A stretch of 64,000 bases of DNA from Clostridiales bacterium (GCA_012839185.1 DUNU01000003.1:62001-126000); one strand, 5' to 3'. Shown: positions 1 through 8,588, counted from the stretch's first letter. Notes: generated from the letters alone by a model not told the origin. Made by a program: numbers and translations.

Positions 1-380
1 AGAGAGGAACAACTTGCAACTTTGATGGAAACTATATTATAGCTCTTAAACGCTTCACTCAATGCTTTTGGAGATATGTCAACACCCATTATTCGTAATG
101 CATCAGCATTTTCAACCATAAGTCCGTAAATCCCCGAAAAGAGTGAGTTAACGGTTGCATCAGTATGTATCGCACTGTAAACTGCCGATTTTATGTCTCT
201 GTCTTTTAGTAATACCGACAATATTGCATCAAATTTAGGTATTGTTTCCTCAACAGTTTTTTGATCTATGCCATCCGGATATGTTACTGCCGATACAGGC
301 AACATAACAGGTATTATCAAAACAATAAGTGACAATACAACACTTAATACTTTGTTAAGGATTTTATTTAAATTCATCAT
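1..380 (-). CDS. Secreted protein, N-terminal fragment (3' part beyond window)
   Basis: An open frame runs from ATG at 380 (or the adjacent ATG at 377) to the window edge, about 126 residues, without a stop. Residues 1-30 form a signal peptide: Lys-containing start, long hydrophobic stretch, then V-S-A before VTYPDG, so the mature protein is probably exported. The rest (KFDAILSVLLKDRDIKSAVY..., LFSGIYGLMVENADALRIMG) looks helical, and I recognise no domain. A GGTGA ribosome site lies in the 12-bp gap after the TetR gene, so it is probably co-transcribed with that regulator and under its autoregulated promoter. Truncated by the window, not by mutation. Confidence 0.7.
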   Translation of the reverse strand, partial: MMNLNKILNKVLSVVLSLIVLIIPVMLPVSAVTYPDGIDQKTVEETIPKFDAILSVLLKDRDIKSAVYSAIHTDATVNSLFSGIYGLMVENADALRIMGVDISPKALSEAFKSYNIVSIKVASCSS

Positions 381-392
381 TTATCACCATTA

Positions 393-992
393 TTAAATAA
401 AACTTTCCAAAACTGCAACTGAAGCATCAAGAACGGAAGGTTTAATTTCTTCCAAAGTGTATGGTTTGCCAACCAGCACAGCATCGGCACAAATAGAACC
501 GACCATCTCAGCAACAATATAAATTGCTTTATTTGCATTTTCACATGAAAATCCGAAATTTTCCATTTTCTTTATGATTCTGTTATAAATATCTCTGATT
601 TCCGCATCAGGGATGTCTTTGACAAATCTCAAAAATGAGGAGGTGTTTTTCTGAACAATTGCAAGAATATCTTTATTCGATTCCATAAAATCAAAATAAT
701 GTCTTAAAAAGGAAGTTATAAAATCACGAAGAGTTAATTGAGTATTCTCAGCCTCTAAAAGAAAGTTATTTAATATTATTCGCATGTTCTCAGCTGATTT
801 ATGCATAATAATCTGCTCTAATAAGTCGTTCTTATCTCTGAAATACAAATAAAATGTGCCTCTTGCTATTCCTGCTGCCTTGACAACGTCGTCGATAGCC
901 GTTGCAGCAACAGTATTCTTCTTAAACAGTGCAAAACCTGTTTCTATTATTTTCTTTCTTTTTTCAAGCCTTTTTTCAAGTTTTTCTGACAT
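393..992 (-). CDS. TetR/AcrR family transcriptional regulator
   Basis: About 199 residues, the normal TetR length. The N-terminal HTH is clear: an ATAIDDVVKAAGIARGTFYLYF segment with the family GTFY.YF signature, followed by DKNDLLEQII. The C-terminal ligand-binding half is helical and gives no ligand clue. The start is placed at MSEKLEK (992), because an upstream in-frame ATG at 1019 lies inside the operator; GAGGTG precedes 992 at good spacing. The promoter is embedded between two TGACA-N3-TGTCA palindromes, so autorepression is expected. The divergent neighbour is a flavodoxin-fold oxidoreductase followed by a metal exporter, the usual kind of target for a local TetR repressor, but that link is inferred. 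Confidence 0.9.
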   Translation of the reverse strand: MSEKLEKRLEKRKKIIETGFALFKKNTVAATAIDDVVKAAGIARGTFYLYFRDKNDLLEQIIMHKSAENMRIILNNFLLEAENTQLTLRDFITSFLRHYFDFMESNKDILAIVQKNTSSFLRFVKDIPDAEIRDIYNRIIKKMENFGFSCENANKAIYIVAEMVGSICADAVLVGKPYTLEEIKPSVLDASVAVLESFI

Positions 993-1005
993 AATGCACC
1001 TCGAC

Positions 1006-1053
1006 TGACAAACTGTCATTTTCTATATTATATCAGAAAATGACAAATTGTCA
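1006..1053. promoter_or_regulatory. Twin TetR operators around the tetR promoter
   Basis: Two 13-bp palindromes, TGACAAACTGTCA (1006-1018) and TGACAAATTGTCA (1041-1053), have centres 35 bp apart. The sequence between them is itself symmetrical (TTTTCT near the left site, AGAAAA near the right), so the whole 48 bp forms one large imperfect palindrome. The minus-strand promoter TTGACA (1054-1049)-N16-TATAAT (1032-1027) sits inside it: one operator covers the -35, the other lies just downstream of the -10. This is a classic autorepression layout. Confidence 0.8.
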
Positions 1054-1146
1054 ACTATTAAATTTATAAAATACGATTAACATTCTATGAACAACATAAA
1101 TAATAAATTAAATACACCATAAATATGTATGCTGACATGTAAATAC

Positions 1147-1175
1147 TTGATTTTTTTGATAGAATGGTATATAAT
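1147..1175 (+). promoter_or_regulatory. Promoter of the flavodoxin/CDF pair
   Basis: TTGATT (1147-1152), 17-bp spacer, TATAAT (1170-1175). Transcription should start near 1182, which rules out a longer reading of the downstream gene from 1175 and supports ATG 1202 with GGGAGAG at 1191. No TGACA-N3-TGTCA operator overlaps this promoter; the nearest is about 95 bp upstream. Confidence 0.7.
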
Positions 1176-1201
1176 TGATAAAAAATTTATGGGAGAGAAT
1201 T

Positions 1202-2545
1202 ATGAATATACTTGTCCTTAACGGAAGCCCCAAAGGTGATTACAGCATAACACTTCAAACTACAAATTACATTAAAAAGCTAAATCAAAAACATAATATT
1301 GAAATATTGCATGTCGGACATAAAATCAAAGCTCTCGAAAGAGATATGAGTAAAGCCATCGAAATGATCGAGAAAGCTGACTTGCTTGTTTTTTCTTATC
1401 CGGTTTATACTTTTATTGCTCCGTGGCAGCTTCACAGATTTATTGAATTATTAAAAGAAGCAAAACTTGATTTGAGTAATAAGTTTGCTACTCAAATAAG
1501 CACTTCAAAACATTTTTATGATGTTACTGCTCACAAGTACATTCAAGACAACTGTGCAGATTTAGGATTAAAATATATTAATGGTCTTTCTGCAGATATG
1601 GATGACCTTCTTACCACGAAAGGGCAAAAAGAAGCAGAAGATTTTTACAATTTTGTTTGTTGGTCAGTTGAAAACAATCATTATGAAAGACCTTCTGTTT
1701 CTTATGCTTTAGGCGAACGCATTGCCGTAACAAAGGCAGAAAGCACAGAAAATAAAAGTGGAGATGTTGTAATTCTCACAAGCAAAGAGCCTGATGACAG
1801 TCAGTTGCAAGCAATGATTGATAGATTTATAGCCAAATGCAAAAGAAGTACACGAGTTATAAATATTTCAGAATATCCTTTTAAAGGCGGTTGTCTTGGT
1901 TGCTTTAATTGTGCAACTACCGGCAAATGTATTTATAAAGATGGTTTTGATGAATTTCTTCGTAACGAAATTCAAACAGCAGATGCAATTATATTTGCCT
2001 TTACCATCAAAGACCATAGCATGGGAGCTTCATTCAAACTCTATGATGACAGGCAGTTTTGCAACGGTCATAGAACCGTTACAATGGGGATGCCTATGGG
2101 TTATCTTATCAGCGGCGATTATTCAAAAGAATTTAATCTTCAGATGATAGTTGAAAGCAGGGCACAAGTTGGCGGAAATTATCTCGCAGGTGTTGCAACA
2201 GATGAATTTAATCCCGACAATGAAATAGATAAGCTTGCTGAAACACTTGAATATGCACTTGAACGTAGGTATAATCCTCCTCAAAACTTCTATGGTGTTG
2301 GAGGAATGAAAATATTCAGAGATTTAATCTGGCAGATGCAAGGGCTGATGAAAGCTGACCATAAGTTCTACAAAAAACATGGTCAATACGATTTCCCGCA
2401 GAAAAAGCGAGGAAGAATGATCGCTATGTACGCAGTCGGTGCTTTAATGTCAAACAAAAAACTCAAATCAAAAATGGGGAATAAGATGAACGAAGGAATG
2501 CTTATGCCTTATAATTCAGTATTAGATAAGATGAATAAGAAATGA
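1202..2545 (+). CDS. Two-module flavodoxin-fold NAD(P)H-dependent oxidoreductase
   Basis: 447 residues from ATG 1202, supported by the promoter position and the GGGAGAG ribosome site. It contains two successive flavodoxin-like modules. The first starts MNILVLNGSPKGD, the phosphate-binding signature of FMN reductases, followed by SYPVYTF. The second starts near residue 185 (GDVVILTSK) and carries GCLGCFNCATTGKC, a cysteine cluster like those of iron-sulfur flavoproteins, then a FAFTIKDHSMGASFK segment. The C-terminus (about 370-447) is basic. Likely an FMN enzyme reducing quinones, nitro compounds or similar toxic substrates. It overlaps the next gene by 4 bp (ATGA). The substrate cannot be told from sequence; the pairing with a TetR gene suggests inducible detoxification. 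Confidence 0.75.
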   Translation: MNILVLNGSPKGDYSITLQTTNYIKKLNQKHNIEILHVGHKIKALERDMSKAIEMIEKADLLVFSYPVYTFIAPWQLHRFIELLKEAKLDLSNKFATQISTSKHFYDVTAHKYIQDNCADLGLKYINGLSADMDDLLTTKGQKEAEDFYNFVCWSVENNHYERPSVSYALGERIAVTKAESTENKSGDVVILTSKEPDDSQLQAMIDRFIAKCKRSTRVINISEYPFKGGCLGCFNCATTGKCIYKDGFDEFLRNEIQTADAIIFAFTIKDHSMGASFKLYDDRQFCNGHRTVTMGMPMGYLISGDYSKEFNLQMIVESRAQVGGNYLAGVATDEFNPDNEIDKLAETLEYALERRYNPPQNFYGVGGMKIFRDLIWQMQGLMKADHKFYKKHGQYDFPQKKRGRMIAMYAVGALMSNKKLKSKMGNKMNEGMLMPYNSVLDKMNKK

Positions 2546-3693
2546 TAAAACTGCTTGCAAAAATATTTGTAGAAAGAAAAGAAGATAAGCGTTCTGCATA
2601 TGGAATTCTCTGCGGAGCATACGGAATATTCTTAAATATTCTTTTGTTTGCCACAAAGCTGTTCGCCGGAACAATCAGTGCTTCTGTTGCAATAACTGCA
2701 GATGCACTTAACAATCTCTCCGACGCCGGTTCTTCACTTGTTTCATTACTTGGCTTTAAGATTGCTTCAAAAAAACCTGATCCAGATCACCCTTTCGGAC
2801 ATGGCAGAATTGAATATATTTCAGGGCTGATAGTTTCATTCCTTATTCTATTGATGGGCTTTAATTTGGGGAAGGAGAGCATTCTTAAAATAATGAATCC
2901 CGAGCCCATTGAATTTAATATTATTGCAGTTGCAATATTAACCATTTCAATTCTTGTAAAATTCTATATGGCTTACTACAATACTCGCATCGGAAAGAAA
3001 ATCGGTTCAGTGTCCATGAAGGCAACCGCTGCCGACAGCATTAGCGATACAATTTCAACACTTTTTGTTTTAATATCAACAATAATAGCCAAATACTCTT
3101 CCGTCAATCTTGATGCATATGTAGGATTGTTGGTTTCAGCATTTATCTTCTATACAGGAATTAAATCAACGCTTGATACAATTAAACCACTTCTCGGACA
3201 ACCGCCTCAAGAAGAATTTGTGAAACAAATTGAAGAAATAGTCTTATCAGAACCAAATGTTTTGGGCATACACGATCTTATTGTCCACGACTACGGTCCG
3301 GGAAGAACATATATATCTCTTCACGCTGAAGTCTCTGCAAATAGTGATATGTTAGAAGTACATGATGCTATTGACAATATAGAAAAACAGCTCAGAACTG
3401 AATTAAAAACACTGGCGACAATACATATGGATCCTATCCAAGATAAAGATGAAGAGACACTCAAACTCAAATCAATCGTTACTGACATTATAAATGGTAT
3501 TGATTCAACGCTAACAATTCATGATTTTAGAATTGTCACAGGTCCGACTCATACGAATATGATATTTGACGTAGTTGTGCCACATGAGTATGAAATCCCA
3601 GACAAAGAACTTGTAAATTTAATAAATGAAAAAGTCCGCAAACAAGTTGAAAATGGATTTTGCGTTATTGAAGTTGATAAAAAAATGACATAA
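2542..3693 (+). CDS. Cation diffusion facilitator (Zn/Fe/Mn efflux)
   Basis: 383 residues, a full-length CDF transporter. TM1-TM2 carry DALNNLSDAGSS, with the DxxxD-type metal site of the family, then HPFGHGRIEY between TM2 and TM3, a CDF hallmark. TM5 has the second site (KATAADSISDTIS). The cytoplasmic C-terminal domain (from about 210) contains the GIHDLIVHDYG segment and HxDP (IHMDPIQ) typical of the FieF/MntE-type dimerisation domain, and is longer than in FieF. It probably exports a divalent cation by proton antiport. Translation is coupled to the upstream oxidoreductase by the ATGA overlap. Metal specificity is not decidable by eye. Confidence 0.9.
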   Translation: MIKLLAKIFVERKEDKRSAYGILCGAYGIFLNILLFATKLFAGTISASVAITADALNNLSDAGSSLVSLLGFKIASKKPDPDHPFGHGRIEYISGLIVSFLILLMGFNLGKESILKIMNPEPIEFNIIAVAILTISILVKFYMAYYNTRIGKKIGSVSMKATAADSISDTISTLFVLISTIIAKYSSVNLDAYVGLLVSAFIFYTGIKSTLDTIKPLLGQPPQEEFVKQIEEIVLSEPNVLGIHDLIVHDYGPGRTYISLHAEVSANSDMLEVHDAIDNIEKQLRTELKTLATIHMDPIQDKDEETLKLKSIVTDIINGIDSTLTIHDFRIVTGPTHTNMIFDVVVPHEYEIPDKELVNLINEKVRKQVENGFCVIEVDKKMT

Positions 3694-3710
3694 GGATAAA
3701 AAAATAATAT

Positions 3711-3735
3711 ACCGCATTCAATTCGTGAATGCGGT
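3711..3735. terminator. Hairpin terminator between convergent genes
   Basis: ACCGCATTCA, loop ATTCG, TGAATGCGGT makes a 10-bp stem. On the minus strand it is followed by a T-rich run (ATATTATTTTTTTA), so it should end the DHHW/MBOAT transcript. On the plus strand the U-tract is weaker, but it may also stop the CDF transcript. Confidence 0.75.
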
Positions 3736-3740
3736 TAAAC

Positions 3741-4856
3741 TTATTCTATCGGAAGGAGAGCTGCCTGAGATTCCGACAAGGAATTTATATTATAAACCAA
3801 AAGGGTATCAGTTATACTATATTCTTCAACCAAGTCAAAGACAGACTGCGGATAATAACGCATATCAATAACAATAATGTTATCGAAATGGAAACAGAGG
3901 TAAGGAAGAACAGCGTTTGCATAAGAGTCTTTGAACAATAGCAGATTTCTTCCGGTATTAAGTCCGGTATTAACTTCTGTTTTACCGTTATTTCCACCCA
4001 AGAAGTAAAGATATTTATCCTTGCTCTCAAGTTTTTCCGGATAGAATATGGAAGTATGTGTTTCTCCTTTTACAGTGGCTGTTGTGTGTTTCAGAAGATC
4101 ATAAGAAACCGTTTCAAGTTTATCAGGATTTTTACCGTCAAATAAACCATATCTCGAATATGTTGTACCAAAAAATTCTTCAGCAACACATTCAATCTTA
4201 AAATCATCAAGAGATTTTGCAGTTAGTCCTATATTATTACAATATTCGACATAGGCATAATATGCACCCAAATGACTCCAATGGTGATCAGTTCGGTAGA
4301 AAATATTTTCATCTTTATGAGCATTGAGAACAGCGTTTAAATCAATAAATCCGTCAATCTCATTTGCTTTAATGAAAAACTCCGAGCTATCAGCTGTGTA
4401 GCAATCTTTATGAAGTTCCTCTTTGTATATTTGAGTAGCAGTCGGAGATATAATAATTTTGACATCCATGTTGAATTTATCTTTCATCATCGTGTCAAAA
4501 AGGCTGATGCTTTCAAGAACTTTCATGCTTTTTTCTAAATCCTTATCAGAGAATTCCTGAATAAGCATTCCGTTTTTAGCAGCAAAAATTGAGCCTGAAT
4601 TATGTTTGCCCATAAGTTTTTCAGTAATGGTTTTCAAGGTTTCCCAACCATCACGAAATAGAATATGATCAGTAAAATAATCTGAAATGCCGGCGGTAAA
4701 TTTACCATCTACAATTGCTTTAACATTTACTTCTGGAAAAGTAGCAAGTATTCTGTTTTCGTTATCTGAAAAATCTTTTTTGGGAGCGACAAGAGTACCG
4801 ATTGAAATAATTGCGAGGAAAAGGGCAAAGATACTGACAAATATTTTATTTCTCAT
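3741..4856 (-). CDS. DHHW family (AlgJ/AlgX-like) O-acetylation protein
   Basis: 371 residues. The start at MRNKIF (4856) follows GGAGGGTGG at ideal spacing; a longer frame lacks a ribosome site. Residues 6-25 form an uncleaved signal anchor, followed by PKKDFSDNENRILATFP, a typical start for this family. TDHHWSHLG (189-197) is the signature of the DHHW/AlgJ/AlgX group, SGNH-like proteins that pass acetyl groups to exopolysaccharides outside the membrane. It lies directly downstream of an MBOAT gene, its usual partner: MBOAT moves the acyl group across the membrane, and this protein attaches it or helps to. The acceptor polysaccharide is unknown. Confidence 0.85.
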   Translation of the reverse strand: MRNKIFVSIFALFLAIISIGTLVAPKKDFSDNENRILATFPEVNVKAIVDGKFTAGISDYFTDHILFRDGWETLKTITEKLMGKHNSGSIFAAKNGMLIQEFSDKDLEKSMKVLESISLFDTMMKDKFNMDVKIIISPTATQIYKEELHKDCYTADSSEFFIKANEIDGFIDLNAVLNAHKDENIFYRTDHHWSHLGAYYAYVEYCNNIGLTAKSLDDFKIECVAEEFFGTTYSRYGLFDGKNPDKLETVSYDLLKHTTATVKGETHTSIFYPEKLESKDKYLYFLGGNNGKTEVNTGLNTGRNLLLFKDSYANAVLPYLCFHFDNIIVIDMRYYPQSVFDLVEEYSITDTLLVYNINSLSESQAALLPIE

Positions 4857-4867
4857 ATTCCACCCTC

Positions 4868-6271
4868 CTAAAATCTGAAATAAATAAACGGATTGTATGT
4901 ACTGCTTACAAGAAAAGCAAAGGTTACAATAAACAGAACTACATACCATACGATTTCAAGAACAAGAACAAGATTTTTATTCTCAATCTTTGAAATGAGT
5001 TTCTTAGCTAAATTTGCCGGAGCAGGTGTTGAGGCAATGGCAGAAATAATAACCAAAGCAATATTGCCGATAATCTTACTGGTAGTATAATCATTAATAA
5101 AGGATGTGCCGCCAAACATAAATTTGAAGTAATCTCCCATGGCGGTCATGTCTTCAAATGCAAAAAGCACCCAACCAATGATTACAACAAACAGTGCATA
5201 GAAGTGTTGAAAAAAGGCAGGCAGTTTCTTTAATACTTTATCAAGAACAAACTTTTCAAGAATAAGCAGAACCCCGTAGTATAGTCCCCAAAGCACAAAG
5301 TTCCAGCTTGCACCATGCCAAAGTCCTGTGAGCAACCATACAATAAGAATATTCCTTATCTGTTTTACCTTGCCTTTTCGGTTACCACCCAAGGGGATAT
5401 AGACATATTCCTTAAACCACGTAGAAAGAGAAATATGCCAACGATTCCAGAAATCAGTTATTGATTTTGCAGCATACGGATGAGTAAAGTTTTCAAGGAA
5501 ATTAAATCCGAATATCTTGCCAAGACCGATAGCCATATCCGAATAACCGGAAAAATCGAAATAAATCTGGAACATATAACATATTGCCCCAAACCAAGCA
5601 AGGCTGACAGAAATATTTGAAGTATCATTTTGTATTGAGTCCCAGACAGCTCCGACACTATTGGCAATCAGAACTTTTTTTGCAAGACCGATAACAAATC
5701 GCTTAATGCCGGTACTTGCAAGTTCAAAAGACACTTTTCTTTCGTTAATTTCCTGTGCAACAGTTGAATAACGAACAATCGGTCCTGCTATAAGTTGCGG
5801 GAAAAGAGAAATATAAAGTCCGAAATTGAGAATGTTTGGTTGAACATCGGCATTTTTACGATATACGTCAATAACATAAGACATCGCTTGGAAAGTAAAG
5901 AAAGAAATGCCTATGGGAAGACTAATATTGATAGCATTAATATTTGCATTAAAAATTGCATTTATATTATCAATAGCAAAATTGGCATATTTGAAAAATC
6001 CAAGCAACGAGAGATTGCAAATAATAGAAAGAACTAAAATCAGTTTTTTCTTCTTTTCATCATCGTCATATTTATGTATTCCAAGACCAAAGAGCCAGTT
6101 CATAATGATAGAGAATATCATCAATAATACATAAATAGGTTCTCCCCAGGCATAAAAAACGAGACTGAAAAGAAGAAGCTCAGTATTGCGGAGCTTCTTC
6201 GGAAGTACAAAGTACAAAAGAATAACAGAGGATAAAAATATTACAAAAAATTCAATACTTGAAAATAGCAT
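4868..6271 (-). CDS. MBOAT family O-acyltransferase (AlgI/DltB-like)
   Basis: 467 residues with about ten membrane segments. Family landmarks in order: LVFYAWGEPIY (38-47), GISFFTFQ (121-128), PQLIAGPIVRY (158-168), FDFSGYSDMAIGLG (238-251), FWNRWHISLSTWFKEYVYIPLGG (274-296) and TGLWHGASWNF (315-325), whose His319 is the expected catalytic residue. This matches AlgI-type enzymes that deliver acetyl groups for polysaccharide O-acetylation. It sits in a minus-strand operon between a DUF4358 lipoprotein and the DHHW protein, with gaps of only 5 and 11 bp. No strong Shine-Dalgarno is visible, so translation is probably coupled to the upstream gene. Peptidoglycan or teichoic acid cannot be excluded as targets. 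Confidence 0.9.
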   Translation of the reverse strand: MLFSSIEFFVIFLSSVILLYFVLPKKLRNTELLLFSLVFYAWGEPIYVLLMIFSIIMNWLFGLGIHKYDDDEKKKKLILVLSIICNLSLLGFFKYANFAIDNINAIFNANINAINISLPIGISFFTFQAMSYVIDVYRKNADVQPNILNFGLYISLFPQLIAGPIVRYSTVAQEINERKVSFELASTGIKRFVIGLAKKVLIANSVGAVWDSIQNDTSNISVSLAWFGAICYMFQIYFDFSGYSDMAIGLGKIFGFNFLENFTHPYAAKSITDFWNRWHISLSTWFKEYVYIPLGGNRKGKVKQIRNILIVWLLTGLWHGASWNFVLWGLYYGVLLILEKFVLDKVLKKLPAFFQHFYALFVVIIGWVLFAFEDMTAMGDYFKFMFGGTSFINDYTTSKIIGNIALVIISAIASTPAPANLAKKLISKIENKNLVLVLEIVWYVVLFIVTFAFLVSSTYNPFIYFRF

Positions 6272-6276
6272 ATTAC

Positions 6277-6990
6277 TTAGAACATTGAACGAATAAGATT
6301 TGAAGCTGTTTCATAGTCATTAGACACACAGTAAACAACATAAAGCCCATCAGTATATATTGTAGCGTTGTTCAGTTTCGGAACTTCTTTCGGAACATAG
6401 TCGGAATAGTCATCAATCTGGGTATTCTTACGATTTTCCATACCGCTTACAATTGACGAAATTTGACTTTCATCTGTAGCTTTAACAATAAGAATTTCTT
6501 CTGCAACACCTGCTGAGGCGGTATAGTAAGAAATATCAGAGTAACTGCCCTCACTGATACCGAAAAGGCTGACGGCTCTGCCGACATTTCCTTCTTCAAG
6601 CACTTCTTCAAACATATTTGTTTTTGATGCAATATTTGCAGCGAGAGCACTGCAAGAAAGGTTCTGTTCAGTCGGAGTCGGAGGATTGGTGGCTTCGGTA
6701 GCAGGAGCATCTGTTTCCACCAAAATAGTCGTGTTAGAATTGTTGGTAACAATACTTATTGTTGTATCATTTTCAGTAGTAATATCAGTATTTGTATCAC
6801 TTTCGCTTTCCCCGACATCAGTTGTTTCATCACCGGTTGCTGTTTCAGTAACAGGCTCTGTCGTAGTTGTGGGCAAAGTTGTGTATGCGGGCAAAGATGT
6901 ATTTTCCGGTTCTTTTATATCACAAGCTGTAAATGCAACAGTAAGTACCATAACAAGCACTAAAATAACAACAAATATCCTTTTTTTCAT
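6277..6990 (-). CDS. DUF4358 lipoprotein
   Basis: 237 residues, starting at MKKRIFVV (6990), since AAGGAGT (7004-6998) is correctly spaced for this ATG and not for the upstream GTG. Signal peptide with lipobox F-T-A-C (Cys23). Residues 24-110 are a Thr/Ser/Glu-rich, probably extended linker. Residues 115-237 match the pattern of DUF4358, a small extracytoplasmic domain (EILIVKATDESQ, then a YVPKEVPKLNNA segment and YVVYCVS). The function is unknown, but in ruminococcal genomes I associate the family with MBOAT loci. Here it lies 5 bp upstream of the MBOAT gene and 12 bp downstream of an SGNH lipoprotein, suggesting an accessory role in surface acylation. Confidence 0.7.
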   Translation of the reverse strand: MKKRIFVVILVLVMVLTVAFTACDIKEPENTSLPAYTTLPTTTTEPVTETATGDETTDVGESESDTNTDITTENDTTISIVTNNSNTTILVETDAPATEATNPPTPTEQNLSCSALAANIASKTNMFEEVLEEGNVGRAVSLFGISEGSYSDISYYTASAGVAEEILIVKATDESQISSIVSGMENRKNTQIDDYSDYVPKEVPKLNNATIYTDGLYVVYCVSNDYETASNLIRSMF

Positions 6991-7002
6991 ATTGTCCACT
7001 CC

Positions 7003-7734
7003 TTAAGCAGTAACTTTATTTATAATCCAATTAGCCCAAATTTCGCAGTTTTCTTTATTCGGATGAATGCCGTCTGACGCAACACCGCTTTTAAGTGTGC
7101 CATCATCCCCTCTGAATATTTCACCAGCATCAATAAATCGACAACCAAGTTCGGCAGCAAGCAGGGAAAGCCTGTCATTCTTTTCAGAAATACCAGCATT
7201 AGTAACTCCAAACTGACTTGAATCCTCTGCACCTTGAGAGACGGGAAGAATGCCATGAATCCAGACCTCGGCATAGGGAGCTCTCGCACGGACACCTTCA
7301 ATTACTTTTGTATATGTACTAATGAAAGAGTCTGTATCATTGCCAACCTCATTTATCCCCAAGTGAATGATTATTACATCATATTGGTCACCGGCAATTT
7401 CGTCAATAATTGCAATATCGCCACCTTGAGCCTTTGTATCAAAAACGCCTTGCGTTGAAAGGCTTACACTGCCGAACAAATCTATTCTGTCGGTAACACC
7501 GTAACCTGCAAGACCTGCCACAAGCGAATCGCCGAACATAGCTATTCTCAGATTAGTCCTGTCAACAGTAGGAGCTTCGGTTTGAGCTTCTGTCGGTGCA
7601 TCCGTAACATCATTGACAGTAGTATTTGTCCGGTCATTCGCATTATTTATATTATTGTTATCATCTTTGCCGCCGCAAGAAACGAATGTTAACAACACAA
7701 AGATACAAAGAATGAAAGAAATCGTTTTTTTCAT
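7003..7734 (-). CDS. SGNH/GDSL hydrolase, lipoprotein
   Basis: 243 residues. Lipobox FVSC with Cys20, then an Asn/Thr-rich linker (21-60). The SGNH domain follows: block I MFGDSLVAG (Ser70), block III HLGINEVGN (Gly126, Asn128), block V SDGIHPN (Asp221, His224), so all catalytic residues are present. Likely an outer-face carbohydrate esterase or acetyltransferase. Its nearest relative is the next gene upstream (7758-8588), with the same MFGDSLV.GL, GINEVGN, GVTN.. and DAG.IFR blocks, so the two are tandem duplicates differing in how they are held: lipid here, dockerin there. AGGTGA precedes the ATG. Part of the O-acetylation operon. Confidence 0.88.
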   Translation of the reverse strand: MKKTISFILCIFVLLTFVSCGGKDDNNNINNANDRTNTTVNDVTDAPTEAQTEAPTVDRTNLRIAMFGDSLVAGLAGYGVTDRIDLFGSVSLSTQGVFDTKAQGGDIAIIDEIAGDQYDVIIIHLGINEVGNDTDSFISTYTKVIEGVRARAPYAEVWIHGILPVSQGAEDSSQFGVTNAGISEKNDRLSLLAAELGCRFIDAGEIFRGDDGTLKSGVASDGIHPNKENCEIWANWIINKVTA

Positions 7735-7757
7735 ATTTCACCTGAAAGCCATTATAA

Positions 7758-8588
7758 TTATAAGAGTGTTTCAATGAGCCATTTGTCCCATTTTTCACAA
7801 TATTTTTTATTCATATGTATTCCGTCGGATGAAATACCTTCCGGCAATACACCATACTCATTTCTGAATATTACACCCGCATCAACAAAACCACAACCTA
7901 TTTCATCGGCAAGATTTTTCAGAGCTTCGTTTTTTATGTTGATATTCTGATTTGTAACCCCGTAACGATTTTGATTGGATGCAGAAGCGGAAATCGGGAG
8001 CATGGCATGAATAACAAATTGTGCTTCAGGATTATCGTTCATAACTTTTTCGGCAACCTTTCGATAGGCATCGATATAAGCAGCTGTATTGTTACCCACT
8101 TCGTTTATGCCTACAAGCATAATGATAATATTATATCCTTTGCCTGTGACACAGTTAAGCATCGTTTCGTTATGTCCGCTTGGTTTTTTAGTATAGATAT
8201 TTGAAGTATTTGTGTTAAGTTTGCCATAATAGTCAATTCTTTCGGAATCAACATACAATGCAAGCCCCTCGACAAGCGAATCACCGAACATTGCAACCTT
8301 CCACTTTGTCTTATCGACTTGCGGATTAAAGTCATCAATAATCTTAAGAGCAAATCTCAATATCTGTTTTGCATCATTGACATTAATTTTATCATCATTG
8401 TTGACATTGCAATTTTCGACAATTATATCGGCAGGCAATCCCAAGGCATAACGAAGCACAAGTCGTGCATCAAGAAGATTGACAACACCGTCACCGTTAG
8501 CATCACCTAAAACATCGCTTGCCGCTGCCGAAATACTTAAACTGAAAATTAAAATTGTTGCACAAAATAATGCTATAAAGCGTTTCAT
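7758..8588 (-). CDS. Dockerin-bearing SGNH/GDSL hydrolase
   Basis: 276 residues. Signal peptide 1-24 (ends AAAS). A type I dockerin occupies 28-84: first F-hand DANGDGVVNLLDARLVLRYA, second NVNNDDKINVNDAKQILRFA, both with Ca-binding Asp/Asn ladders. The SGNH domain has GDS (Ser104), GINEVGN (Gly160, Asn162) and SDGIHMN (Asp255, His258). A dockerin implies docking to a cohesin on a cellulosome-like scaffold or cell-surface protein. Likely removes (or transfers) acetyl groups on polysaccharide. First gene of the minus-strand operon, with its own promoter and a GAGGTAA ribosome site; 23 bp separate it from its lipoprotein paralogue. Confidence 0.9.
   Translation of the reverse strand: MKRFIALFCATILIFSLSISAAASDVLGDANGDGVVNLLDARLVLRYALGLPADIIVENCNVNNDDKINVNDAKQILRFALKIIDDFNPQVDKTKWKVAMFGDSLVEGLALYVDSERIDYYGKLNTNTSNIYTKKPSGHNETMLNCVTGKGYNIIIMLVGINEVGNNTAAYIDAYRKVAEKVMNDNPEAQFVIHAMLPISASASNQNRYGVTNQNINIKNEALKNLADEIGCGFVDAGVIFRNEYGVLPEGISSDGIHMNKKYCEKWDKWLIETLL

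Noticed and set aside
393..1019. tetR start at 1019
   Set aside because: That ATG lies in the operator and promoter region, at or before the expected transcript start; 992 has GAGGTG at proper spacing.
1175..1201. Longer N-terminus for the flavodoxin-fold protein (start at 1175)
   Set aside because: It would begin with TTG at the -10 element, upstream of the predicted transcript start; ATG 1202 has a good ribosome site.
1896..2147. Overlapping frames inside real genes, such as 1896-2147, 6686-7006 and 55658-56116
   Set aside because: They lie within well-supported genes in other frames, have low-complexity or atypical composition and no convincing ribosome sites.
7003..8588. Tandem SGNH genes as a frameshifted single gene
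   Set aside because: Each has its own signal sequence, ribosome site, stop codon and complete catalytic set; they are paralogues.
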